DNA of 64,000 nucleotides from Trema orientale. Lineage: Eukaryota; Streptophyta; Magnoliopsida; Rosales; Cannabaceae. The notes under the pieces are model-generated. The model did not search any database and had not been told where the DNA came from. It saw only the letters and a program-made list of their open reading frames with translations. Every line of letters starts with the position of its first letter. Within the stretch, counting starts at the first letter, position 1. The position numbers and the translations under genes are program-made. The stretch covers positions 87,395-151,394 of the forward strand of contig JXTC01000141.1 of NCBI GenBank assembly GCA_002914845.1. The letters are read 5' to 3'. Positions 1 to 11,097 of this stretch are shown in pieces.

Positions 1-40
1 CTTGGGGAAATCAAAGAACTACCAAGTGCACCCTTTTTCG

Positions 41-46
41 TTTATT
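41..46 (-). terminator. Candidate polyadenylation signal of the SNX2 gene
   Basis: The minus strand reads AATAAA about 120 bases after the SNX2 stop codon. The distance and hexamer fit a plant near-upstream element. No transcript end can be seen, so this is only a candidate. Confidence 0.4.
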
Positions 47-164
47 GTTTCCATGTAAAGCTATTTCAATTGGGTGGGGATATCAATAAAAATCTGAAGG
101 GATAAAAAAAAGAAAGAGAAAGAAAGAAAGAAGATGAAAACTTTTGAATTCACATCCGTTAGGT

Positions 165-3100
165 TCAACTGCTCTCTCTTGCATAGCTGCAGGTGTCCTC
201 GGCAACCTTTGCCCATACGTTTGAAATTTTCTCGGCATATCCCACCTGTGAAAATGACAGAGAACTAAGACTTGTATCACAGAAAACCTAGCCACAATGT
301 GCTCGTTGAAAGACAGAGAATACTCTACTATTGTCTCATCCAAGGAGAAAAATTTATACTTCGTCACTTGTAAATTCATAATGAAAGAATTTCAAATTGA
401 CCTCAAGCGTGGAAAGTGAGAGGTAGAAGACGATTCAAAGCAAAACCAAAACGTCTAGAATGACCAAAAATTCTCAAGATTTAACATATTTCAATTTTCA
501 GCAAACAGATCACTTGCACAGAATAAAATAAGTTCAACCTAAATGGAGAACAAAAGGCAGATTTCAATGTTACACGTTGACTAGAACATATTAACAAAGA
601 TGTTATCTAGGCCTAACAAATCCTCCTCATCGATCCCAATGGTAGTTTTGAGGGGGAGTGGGGGGAACAAATCCTCCTTATCTATCCCAGTGCTAGTTTT
701 GGGGGGAGAGGGGTGGGGGGCGAACGGGTTGACAGGCAGCTGCTTGGAGAAGAAAAAGGAAACAAATGAATAAAGAGGATAAGGTGCCAGGAGCCTTTAA
801 AATGAGTAACTACCTGATTAAGAACAAATCCCTTCAACATGTTCAAGAAGTCAGCATCCCTCTCTCTGTCAAACCTTTCAAGTTCACTCCTATTGTTTTC
901 CTGCATCCAAGACAAACATATAAGCAATGGAAAGGGAGAGAAGAACAAGACTAAAGAGCAAGATGATGAGATTCAGGTTCTAGCCTCCGAGATAATATCT
1001 CAATGTTCGCCAGAACTGTAAATGCAACAGAGCTAAGTTACTGGAAGATAGCTTATCATTTCTTCTAGCAAAAGAAAGCTCATTTTCCAGGCATAAGATT
1101 TTGCTGCAGGAGATCTAAAGGTTTAACCAGTACTAGCAGTCACAGTACGTAAGATTTGACTCCCTTACATTATTGGGAAATGGAGGTTCATGGTACCAGA
1201 GTGATATCTCCACCAAATAGATGAAGATGGGACTTGATAAATAATGATACTAGACCGCCCAAAAGATAGTAACAATTCCACTCCCCAAGGCTTTCAATAC
1301 CCATCTTTAAAAGCACATTTCGAAAAACAAAACGGCCAAAAAGCAGTCAATGCCATCATTACGCAGCAATCTGCTTGATAATACATAACATTTTATTTAC
1401 CCGTAATGCAATGGAAATATCATCCCACCATTTTCGAAGATTAGCACACAGAGTTTGCTTGCGCCCTCCTAGTCAACATCTCACAGTTCGCTTCCATGGT
1501 AAAAAATACTCTTACCATCTTATCTAAGTACCACTGCTTATATTAAAGAGGTAAGGAAGCTACACACCTAACCAAGTATTTGAGTTTCCAATTCTAGTAT
1601 CATTTCTTANTAATAATAATAATAAAACAAAAAACTTCCGAGTCCAGTACCTAATCATCCCACTATCTCAAGTACAAAGACATAACAGGGACTCATTCCT
1701 CTACATGCAGGTGTATTAGAGAGAGGGAGAGAGCCGCTTAATACTTATTGCTTCCCTAGACATAACTACACATTTCTCAAGTACTGCTTTACTTCCTCAT
1801 AATACTAATTGCTCCCCTAGACATAACTAAGCAGTACTAAGCATTTCTCACGTACTGCTTGACAACCTTTTACAAAATTATATCCGAGTCGGGGTTTAAT
1901 ATAGTAACCTCTAAACAAATTATACACAATAGACTTACAACCTAGGGATAGAAAGACCATTATTTTAGCTCAGGTATCATAAAACTCATCAAGATAAGAG
2001 ACAAACAGTAAAAAAAAAAGCCCTGATTTCAACCATCATGTACAAACCTTCAATTAATCCTAGGCTATCACATGGGCCAAAGCAATCAAGATGGCTGATT
2101 AAGTGATTATTACCAAGAACGCAGGTGAACCAATTAGCTAGGAAAAAATTAATCTGTTGAAAGTGTGAGAAAAATGGGAGGAAATATATTATATGAACGA
2201 AGCAGTGAGAAACAAACAGCATACTCTTTAATTAAGATAGATTCTTTATACCATAAAAGAAAAATATCAACATTAGGTAAAAGCACAACGTTATCAATGG
2301 AGAAAAATACATCACTAATGGACCTTGCTGTTGTAAGATTCTTAATTGCAATAAATAACTGAATTAAGATACGATTAATTAACTTGAAGGAATTAAATGC
2401 TACCTTGATTCGCTCATATTCTCTGGTTGCTACATGTTTAGCATCCTCTGTAACCCTTATGGTTTCTTTCAACTCCTCCAGTTTACGAATCCTAGATTTG
2501 TCACCCCCAAATATTTTGGATGATGCCACTTCAAGTTTTTCAGCCCTTGACTGCAATGAATCTAGTTCGGATAGAAGAGTCTGCACAGTCAGTAAAGCAC
2601 TTGAGCGGTCTGCAAATGCACTGTTGACAGCTAACATGAGCCCAAGATATTCATGGAGTGTGTCCTGCAATAGACATAAAGGAATCATAAGAAAAAAGAA
2701 AAAATGCAAACAAAAGCCGCTTCTCTACAGTATCTAAAAAGCTGGTGAATGTCTTAGCTAGTGCGGGCACTAAGTTTGCAATCCAACTTGCAATACAATT
2801 AGCTAGGTTTACATTCATCAAATGAAAATGCTTCCTAGTAGTTCCAGAGAATTAGCGGCATATATTAAAACTTACAAACAAAATTAACCCAACAATTCTA
2901 TGACACTGGTTTACAATTACCAAATGTTTGACAGTCTGAGCATTCAATTCGCGATAGAATCTGCTGGCTTTGACAGCAGCTGTAGCCAGACTTTTCATGT
3001 CAGCAGCCCGGACCCTTTGAGCATTAGAAACAGCCTCCTCAGTCTCGAATTTGGTCAACTTAATAAAAGCCAACCCCAATTCTCCCAATGTTTCTCCCAT

Positions 3101-4331
3101 ATCTTGTTGAGCTTTGACAAGTGATTCAGCCTATCACCACAACATAAGAGGAAAAAAAAAAATTCCATTCACCGTTCTACGACTTTAGAATCGACATTAA
3201 GAAGTTTAAAACCACTGCAAATGCAATTACCTGCTGGGAAGAACTAGTGAGTTGTTGCTCGAGATCGTGCATTTTCTCCTTCTTCTCCATGAACTCCTTA
3301 TCCTCCTCAACAAGGGGCGGCTTTGCACCTCCCCAGTCATTGGCCACTGATTGCTTTAGCTCCTTGAACAACCTCAACAGGTCCCTCCCGCCTTTTGCAG
3401 GCTGCACAACTTCGTGGGGCGCCACCGCACTCTCGGTGAACAACTGCTTTGGAAGCTTCACAGCCCCGTCAAGCATCCTCGACGCGACGTCGGTGGTCGT
3501 GGGCAGGGGAAGCTTCCCCTGAACCTGCAAGAAAACCTTCAATTCGTCGCTCTTCTTGATCACAGGGTGATCAGCCAACCTCCTCAAGTACTTCTCCAAT
3601 GCCACCCTCCTCTGCTCCACAAACTCTTGCTTCTGCATCACCTGGCTCTCCACCACGCTCTTGTCCGGCCTCGCCGGCACGAAGAACCCTCGATACGACT
3701 CCGCCAGCCGGTCCGACAACGTCACCACGTCCCGGAACCGTCTCCGGACGCTGAATTCGGATCCGCCGAACTCCGGAAGGTTCGTCCTCGTCGTGATCAG
3801 GTAAGTAACGTAAGTATTGCCCCCCGGGACGAGCGAATTCGACGTCTCCTGCTCTTTCTGAGGGTTCGAAACCGTTATCCTAATGTATTCGGACCCCGAA
3901 GACGACGAAGATCTCGAGAAAGACCCCGAATTGTCGGATCTCCGGCTGGGGCTTTCGACGCCGTTAGCGTCGCTGACATTGTCCCCGTCGAACGGGCTGA
4001 AAATAACGTCGGCGTAGGACGGAGGGTCGAGGTAGGAGTTGTCGGGGGGGGCGGCGGCGGCGGCGGCGGCGGCGGCAGGGTGGTGGAAGTGGTGGAAATC
4101 GCGATACGGCGGAGGAGGAGGCGCGAGGAGGGGATCGGAATCGGCTGACGTCACGGCCACGGGGGCCGAGAGGGGGTGGTGGGTGTCGGAGAGCGAGGAC
4201 ATGGCGCTACGATAATTCGAGAAGGATTTATTGTCGCCGTTAAAGGACTCGTCGAGAACGAGATTCTCCATTTCTTCCTTGGAGGCGTAGAGGTGGGCTT
4301 CTTCGAAGCCCTGATTCTCAGAACCCATCAT
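165..4331 (-). CDS. SNX2: Sorting nexin 2-type protein (PX plus BAR/Vps5 domain), five exons
   Basis: Plant SNX2a/SNX2b proteins bind phosphatidylinositol 3-phosphate on endosomes and act with SNX1 and the VPS26/29/35 core retromer in sorting vacuolar and plasma-membrane cargo. Exons in transcript order are 4331-3231, 3130-2921, 2664-2404, 900-814 and 245-165. All junctions are GT-AG and all introns are phase 0, giving 579 residues, which is normal for SNX2. The N-terminus (about 1-140) is acidic, Ser-rich and disordered, with a run of nine alanines encoded by a GCC repeat near 4050-4077. The PX domain follows at about 145-270, with the basic RRRFRD motif and a downstream PARPDKS loop expected to contact the lipid. 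The rest, to about 565, is the coiled-coil Vps5/BAR region. The start is MMGSENQGFEE; either of the two adjacent Met codons (4331 or 4328) could be used. Exon 1 is much more GC-rich than its surroundings. Whether it is the 2a or 2b copy cannot be decided. Confidence 0.93.
615..716. repeat. Two-copy tandem repeat in SNX2 intron 4
   Basis: Two copies of a unit of about 51 bp start with AACAAATCCTCCT at 615 and 666 and end in G-rich tracts. They lie inside the last intron (246-813) and have no visible coding role. Confidence 0.7.
1739..1860. repeat. Two-copy tandem repeat in SNX2 intron 3
   Basis: A unit containing CCCTAGACATAACTA and ending GTACTGCTT occurs at 1739-1789 and again at 1800-1860, where the second copy has a short internal insertion. 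The host intron (901-2403, 1.5 kb) otherwise shows nothing recognisable. A single unknown base at 1610 lies beside a TAA microsatellite in the same intron. Confidence 0.7.
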
Positions 4332-4698
4332 CTTCTGATAATTTTACAAAATTAAAAAAATAAAAAATAAAATAGAAAGAAGAAGAAGAAGCTGAAATTG
4401 ACTAAGGGGCTTGATTAGGGCAAAAGAGACATTAGGGCTTTTGAGGAGAAGAGTGAGAAAGTGAGGACGACTGGTACAGGGGGCTGGTGCAGCTGCATAG
4501 ATGAGACTCGAGGGCGGGCGCCAGAGGCTATCGTGCGCCGGGGGTGTATTTGAGAAAAAAATTCAGAGGGAGGGGCCAGGTGGAAGAAGACGATCAAGGT
4601 AGAAGGGCACGTGGGTTTGGAGCTCTGAATCTGGTAATTTCGATGCAGCACACGATATAATCGTTTTACGAAAGCTTTCAAGTACAATTGGAAGGCCA

Positions 4699-4786
4699 GG
4701 GTATGGTATGGGTTCAGTTGGTTGTTGTTGGGCTTAGCGGGCTATATATCCAAAGGTATTTTTCCGGGTTCGAGTCTTGGGTTTTT
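4699..4786 (+). repeat. tRNA-like / SINE-head sequence upstream of SNX2
   Basis: There is an A-box-like stretch (GGGTTCAGTTGG, near 4709) and a B-box-like stretch (GGGTTCGAGTC, near 4766), about 55 bases apart, followed by a T-rich tract. This is the usual order of internal RNA polymerase III promoter elements in tRNA-derived SINEs. No cloverleaf can be folded confidently, so it is not called a tRNA gene. Confidence 0.35.
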
Positions 4787-5894
4787 TAATTATTGTTGCT
4801 TGAAATTTTGGATAATGGGAAAAATCTGGCTTAGCTTAGGGTTATGGACTTGGTTAATTGGATTGGGTACATGAACTCCTATGGTAGTAATGCTGTGAAA
4901 CACTCATCCATCCTTTCTTTTTTTAATGAAATTTTTTTTTCAATTTTGATGAAAACTATATACATCTATAAATATAAATATAAACACAACTCTAGGAATT
5001 TATAAGTCCTTTTTTAAAAACAAAAAATAAAGTATTTTATTCAAATACAAAGATCTCGAAGTAAATTTGAAAAGGCAATAAAATAAGGTTCTAATTTTAG
5101 AGCAGCTTTGGCTTTTTATAAATTTAATGTTGGTTAGAACAAAAAAGGGAAAACAAAAAGTAATCTTAAAGATTCTTTTTATATTCTCAGATTAAAAAAA
5201 AAAATTCCTCAAAATTAAACAAAAAAATTGAAAGAGTTTTGTACTTCACGTATACTTTTTCTAACTTATTTAATGAGCTTGACAATTATATTGCTTTCTT
5301 GTTCCAGTCTCAGTCTTTAACTCTTCTGTGCTTTTAAGTCCTTTTATTATATCATTTCCAAAAAAAAAAAAGGTCCTCCTTTCAAAAAAAAAGAGTCCTT
5401 TTATTATATCCTTTTATTTGTTGGGACAAATTAAGGTACCAGACTCAATCTTCAATGTCAAAAAAAAAAAAAAAACGACCCCATATTCCATTTCAATATA
5501 AATAAAATAAAATACATTGTGATTTCATCTTTACTCAAAATCAAATAAATAAATAAATATATAGTGACGCTAAAAAGTCCTCAGGTTTGTCTGTATTATG
5601 CTTTTCTTTTTTTTTTTTGAAAGCGTCTGTATTATGCGTTTTTACCTACATAGTATTTGTCACAAATATTCCTAATGTTTGTATTATCTTTTTTTATGCA
5701 TTCATATTTGTGATTGTTATCATAATTTTAATTATCCTGTCATTTTTGCTTTTTCTCTTTTTTTTTTGGCACCTTTTATTTATTTATTCTTTTTATATCC
5801 TATTATTTATTGGTGAATGAAGATAAACCCAAATACCCAATAACATGTCAACTCATTCCCTAAAAAAAATAAAAAATAAAATAAAACATGTCAA
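4787..5894. other. AT-rich intergenic stretch
   Basis: Homopolymer A/T runs and low-complexity sequence, with no coding exon, RNA gene or element that I can recognise. The open frame at 5587-5820 is Phe/Ile-rich, low-complexity and does not look like a gene. Confidence 0.6.
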
Positions 5895-8866
5895 TGTTAG
5901 CCCAAGATTAATAACCCAAGAGGATGTAAATTGAGTTTTAAAACTCTTTAAGAAACTTTGCAACTATGTAAAACCATAGACCACTATTTTGAAACTTTTA
6001 AGTTAAATAAACAATAATACCAAATAAATTAAATACACTAAATATCAAACACATAATCAAATAGTTTGCAATAAAGTAAAGAGTGTATATAGAAAATGTA
6101 AACTCAGTTTTTTATGAGTTTTGACAAACACGACGATTTGTATATGTCCCTGGCTCTTGGTAACTTACTTTGAGCTTTCACTATTCGGATCAAGATTGTG
6201 GGCTTGATCAACCTTTTTACAATCGGAGTGAATTCTTCTTAGGCTCGCAAAACCTTTACAATAGCCTTGACTCCAAACTCTATTACGTCTATCCTTAGAT
6301 TGTTTTGATTCCAGTACTATCTCACCTACATGGATTATTTAGACAATAGTGTTAACCTCACCAACTTACGGATTATTTAGACTCCAGTGACAACCTCACC
6401 TACACTCAGGTTGTTTAGACTCCGGTAATAACCTCACCTAAATCTGGTTATTTATGAATCTAGTGCCAACCTCACTTTATACTCAATAATTTTATAATAA
6501 ACAAGAGTGAACACACTCAAGAACTCTCCTCACAAAAGTAATAAATACAATTTTGGCTTAGGATATTTGAGAACAATACACAATGAAAGCTTTAAGATTG
6601 GCTAAATATGATTTGAAAGTTGATTCAATGTAGAAATAGGCTTTTGCACTTTGAAAGTAATTGGATGACAATTTAGGTTCGTGCAATCTATATTTTCAAT
6701 TCTTAAAATAGCTTATATTTATAAGTTTATATAAAACTAGTCGTTTCTGACCGTTAAACAAAATTTCTGCCATTTTTGTTAGACCGAAAATGTCTTTCCA
6801 ATCGACCGCCAAACTAGCCGTTGGAAGTGCGGTTATAACGGTCATATTTCAACGATCATTTTTGACCAACTAAAGTTTTCGGTCAACTAAAAATATTTTC
6901 GGTCGACCAGAATTCCCGGTCAGACAGCATTTTTGCTATTTTTCAGATTTTGACATATTTTGGCTTTTTTCAAAGTTTGACTTTTAAATTTATTTTAAAT
7001 ACTTTAAAAACATTAAAAATTAATTTAAAAAGAATATGTTGGCTATTGCAAACTTGTTTTAGTTTCACAAAAGTATTTAAGAATAATTTAGAAAGTATTT
7101 ATACCAAAACATATTTTAGTTTGCAAATAGAAAATCTATTTTTAGCCTATTTCAAATATATTTGTAACTTATTTAAACTTAAGAAACTATATATTAAGGA
7201 ATATTTTACTTATTTAAAGAAATCATTATTTTCTATTTTCAAACTTCTATAATAAAATAATCATTTTAAGATTAAGATAGTTTGAAAATTCCTTTAAAAG
7301 TATGAGCCAATATAAAGAGAATTTAAGTACAATGAATTAAATCAAATACAAGACTAAGTATGAAATACACCCTATCTAAGCACGATCTTGTATCTTGATT
7401 GTCCATCTTTAAGCTTGATTTCTTAATCAACTTGAGTTATAACTTTTAAAACCATGTCACTACACACTCAAGTTAAAATATTAGTAATAAATCAAATGTT
7501 TATTATTATTTTAAAAATAAGAGTAAGATTGAAATCTTAATTTCTCAACAGTCAATTCCACGAAGCAACTGTTGACTCATGCTTTATATTATCAATCCTA
7601 TACTTATATTTTTGAAGCTAACAAATATATGATTAAGAAGTAATAGTCTACTTGAGTGTGTAGCAATCTAAATTAAAAAGATCACAAAACATTTAAGATG
7701 GATCATGGAGAAGAACTTGAAGACAAAGTTCAAGAATACAAGACTTAGACTAGTAAAAAGTTAAACACTTAGATCTTGTACTTGAATACTTGTTCACATA
7801 TATTATGATCTTAGTGGCTTAAATTTTTCATAAAATTAGAAATTTTCAAACTAATATTGTCAAACTTGTTTATATCAAATTAAAATATGAAATTTATTTT
7901 ACATATGCTTTTAAATTAATTTATGAATTTCTATAGTATCCATATTTCATATAAATCAATTTTATGAAGTCACAATTTGAAAAGAATCTAAAAAAACTTG
8001 AAATAAAATCAAAACTTGCTCTCGGGTATTTTCAGCAGACCGATTCTTATTTTTGGTCTTCCGATTCTCTGTCTAATTTTTGACATATTTTCAAATTCGA
8101 CCATGAGAACTATACTTTCTACGGTTAATATTTTCGGTCGACCGAAAACACACTTTTATTATACTGAAAATGACAAATAATCTGTCAAACGGTCTAAAAC
8201 GGCTAATTTTCATTAAAGTCTATAAATGGAAGCTTTTCTAACACTTGAAACAACTTTTGAATATTCCTACATTACTTTAATCATACTTTCAAGTTGTTTA
8301 AATCAATTTCTATAATTCAAACTTTTAAATCATTTTTTCAAAAACAAAAAAAAAATATTTTTGCTAAATTAGATTATATCTTGTGTTTACATCTATTCTT
8401 TCTAGGCTTATCTTGTATCAATTATTTTCATTAGAGAGATTCTAATTGAGTGCGTCAACAAACAAAAACCAAATTATATTTATGAGGTGAGGTTGATATC
8501 AGATTTATAAACAACCCAATTTAGGTGAGATTGACACTGGAGTCTAAACAATCCGGTTATGCATGATATAGCCGAATTCAAGACTATTGTAAAAGCTTGA
8601 ATGTGCCTAAGAATAAATCACTCGCTGTATAAAAGGGTTGGTCAAGTCCATTTTCTTGATCCGATATTGGAAAGCTCGAAGCGAGTTACTAAGAGTCGGA
8701 GACTTAGACAAACCATCGTATTCGTTGAACCTCGTAAAAATAATGTTTGCATTTTTATTTGTTATTATCATCAGTTACATAATTTACTTGCTTATCTTAA
8801 AAAGTTTGTAAAAATTTTTAAAAACCTAATTCATCCCGCTCTTGGGTAGTCAATCTTGGACTAACA
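5895..8866. mobile_element. Long-TIR (foldback-like) non-coding DNA element, about 3 kb
   Basis: The left end begins TGTTAGCCCAAGATT and the right end, read on the minus strand, begins TGTTAGTCCAAGATT. The inverted similarity continues with indels for several hundred bases, to about 6480 on the left and about 8480 on the right. Shared blocks include CGGATCAAGA, CTTAGGC, TTTACAATAG and a repeated CTCACCTA...TTTAGACTCC motif. The 2 kb core is AT-rich, with scattered GGTCGACC palindromes and no transposase-like frame. Long imperfect inverted ends without coding capacity fit a non-autonomous foldback or Mutator-like element. I could not establish a target-site duplication, so the superfamily is open. 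Confidence 0.65.
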
Positions 8867-8924
8867 GCAACATCGTATGGCTATGGGATGTAACGACAAG
8901 TCCTTTGGTTGTATATTGAGATTT

Positions 8925-9058
8925 AGAAATGACATAAGCTTAGCCAACTAAGACTAGCTCAGTTAATCCAATATTCGAATGATTTGTATGTGAGTTTGGG
9001 AGGTCAGGAGTTCAAACTTTAGTAATGATGGTTGTGTAAGTTATTTTTTTTTACTTTT
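8925..9058 (+). mobile_element. tRNA-derived SINE-like fragment
   Basis: TAGCTCAGTTAAT (near 8955) resembles a Pol III A box and GGAGTTCAAACTT (near 9006) a B box, followed by a T-rich tail. Order and spacing fit a SINE head. It is weakly conserved and probably old. Confidence 0.4.
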
Positions 9059-10378
9059 GTAATAAGTATTGATTATTAGTTAAGCTCCACTTTTTTTTTT
9101 TTCAAAAAAAAATGACATAAGCTTTTTTGAAAAAAAAAGGAAAGAAAGAAAGAAAGAAACAAACAACATGAAGTTTTTTTCAATGCAGTATTTCTTCCAC
9201 GCATTTACCTCTTTTAAGCAAATGACATAAAATTTCCTCAAATGGTACAAACTGCAAACGGCATGACAACTCCCAAATCTTGAAAAGACAAACGACATCT
9301 AGTTTAGCTCCCATTTAAAAGAGAATGATATCACGTTTCGTCAAAAATAACCAATAAATATACGATGTGTCATTTTGTAAATAAAAAAGTGTAGCATTTT
9401 TTTTAAAGATAATTATAATTTGCCTTTCGAAAAATAAAAACAATTATATTTTGAATAATTTTTAAATGAATAATTAAAAACATTGATTTTTCTCCTTTTT
9501 TTTTCCTCTTTTTAAAATGAGAATCTAAAAAATCCTGATGAGATATTATTTATCTATATATGTTTATATATATTTTCGTTTTTATCTATATATGTTTATA
9601 TATATTTTCATGTAATTGTCGAGATATATTTTATAATCATAACGTGTGACAAAAGGGATTTACAACCAAAGGAAGATTATTTAAAAAAAAAAAAAAGGTG
9701 GAGAGGGGCTTTTTATTGCCGTAATCCTTATATCAAATGTCCTAATTATAAACATATTTCGAAATCAATTTTCTTTTTTCTATTTTTTTATCCAAAAAGA
9801 AAAACAAAACTATGACACGCGGCTCTTCGTTTGTACAAATAAAACTTATTGTGCAACAATTTAAATGATCTAAGTGGGAAAAAAAAAAATCATACATCAT
9901 GGTCAAGCACAAAAACATTATAAAATTCACTTGTAGTATTGAGCTCGGCTACGATGGAAACTTTTTGAATGTGGTGGAACCAACTCTTTAACCTCATATT
10001 TTACCTGCAATTTCAACTAGGGTTGTACTTTATACTGATTGCATTTTTAAGACTTTGGAAACCAAAATTTATGATCAATTTCATCAATAATATTATATTT
10101 TTGGCATTTTTATTTTTCATTAAAACAAGATTTTTTTTGGTAACTAAGTTAAAAATTGTACCTTCTTTTAGCATTGGTTTTAAGACAGGATCAAAAAGAC
10201 AATGTCTTTAGGGGAAAAAAACTATAATGATGTAGATACATATTAATAAAAGTTAATAAGACAATATGGATAATGATATTGATATTGAAATTGAAATGTT
10301 GACTTTATATTATAAAAGGGGAAGTGATATGTTGACTATTCACTATTAAGCCAAGGACCAATTCTGGATTTTGTTTTT
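9059..10378. other. AT-rich intergenic stretch
   Basis: Low-complexity AT-rich DNA. The only structure seen is a tandem duplication of about 32 bp (ATCTATATATGTTTATATAT, near 9551-9612). No gene supported. Confidence 0.6.
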
Positions 10379-10804
10379 GCTATGTTTGGTAAGGGAAAAC
10401 GGAGAGTAAAGAAGGTGTAGGAGAGAAAAATGAAGGGAAAATGAAAAATAAGTTGTTTAGTAGGAAGGAAAAAGGGAAAAAAGAGAAGAGAAAAGAAAAG
10501 GGAGGAAAAAAAAAAGTAATGAAGTCCATCCAAAGCTCTTCTCTCAAAACAGAGAGAGAAAAATAGGGAATGAAAAGTTATTTACTAATATGTGAATTTA
10601 AATTTACTAAAATAATCTAATATATTAATTTTGAAATTTTACTAAAATAGGTAAAATATTCATTTTAAAATAAAATAATTTCCTTTTCTACCAAATAATT
10701 ATATAGAAAAACCATCTTCATTTCCATCTCCATCTTGTAAATTTTCTCCCTCCCTTTCAATTTTTCTTTCCTACTACTTTCTTTCATATTTACCAAACAT
10801 AGCC
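10379..10804. mobile_element. MITE with CTATGTTTGGTA inverted ends
   Basis: The left end GCTATGTTTGGTAAGGGAAA is the near-perfect inverted complement of the right end TATTTACCAAACATAGC. The interior, about 425 bp, is purine-rich on the left and pyrimidine-rich on the right, so the whole unit can fold back, and it has no coding frame. The ends resemble the TTTGGT-type ends of many plant hAT-like MITEs. No clean target duplication is visible. Confidence 0.65.
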
Positions 10805-11097
10805 TTGGGCCGAAGCGAAAGACCGCTTTACCAAACAACATTTTATCGCGCAAAAAAGTAAGAAAGAGGATGATAAGTAAGCCAAGCGCGGTACAAGACG
10901 ATTCCGATTTAGTCGCATCCAAACAGTCGTATTAGGTTTTCCGTTCCGAGTTTTTAACAGCCCAACAAGTNCAGTTTCCCAAATAACCAAAACCAAAACC
11001 AACACACACTACTGTATAACACAGTACTCACTCTCTATACCTCCATCCTTGGTTTCAAAACCCTAACTTGCCAACTGAAACAGGGACCTCGCCTCTA

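Noticed and set aside
2149..2403. Read-through extension of SNX2 exon 3 into intron 3
   Set aside because: A GT donor at 2403 is in the right phase, and the extension is low-complexity and unlike SNX2.
3414..4148. Long plus-strand open frame (244 codons) opposite SNX2 exon 1
   Set aside because: Arg/Gly-rich shadow of the GC-rich PX exon; no Met context, domain or splice support.
6950..7252. 100-codon frame inside the long-TIR element
   Set aside because: Phe/Leu/Lys-rich product of AT-rich DNA; not a transposase.
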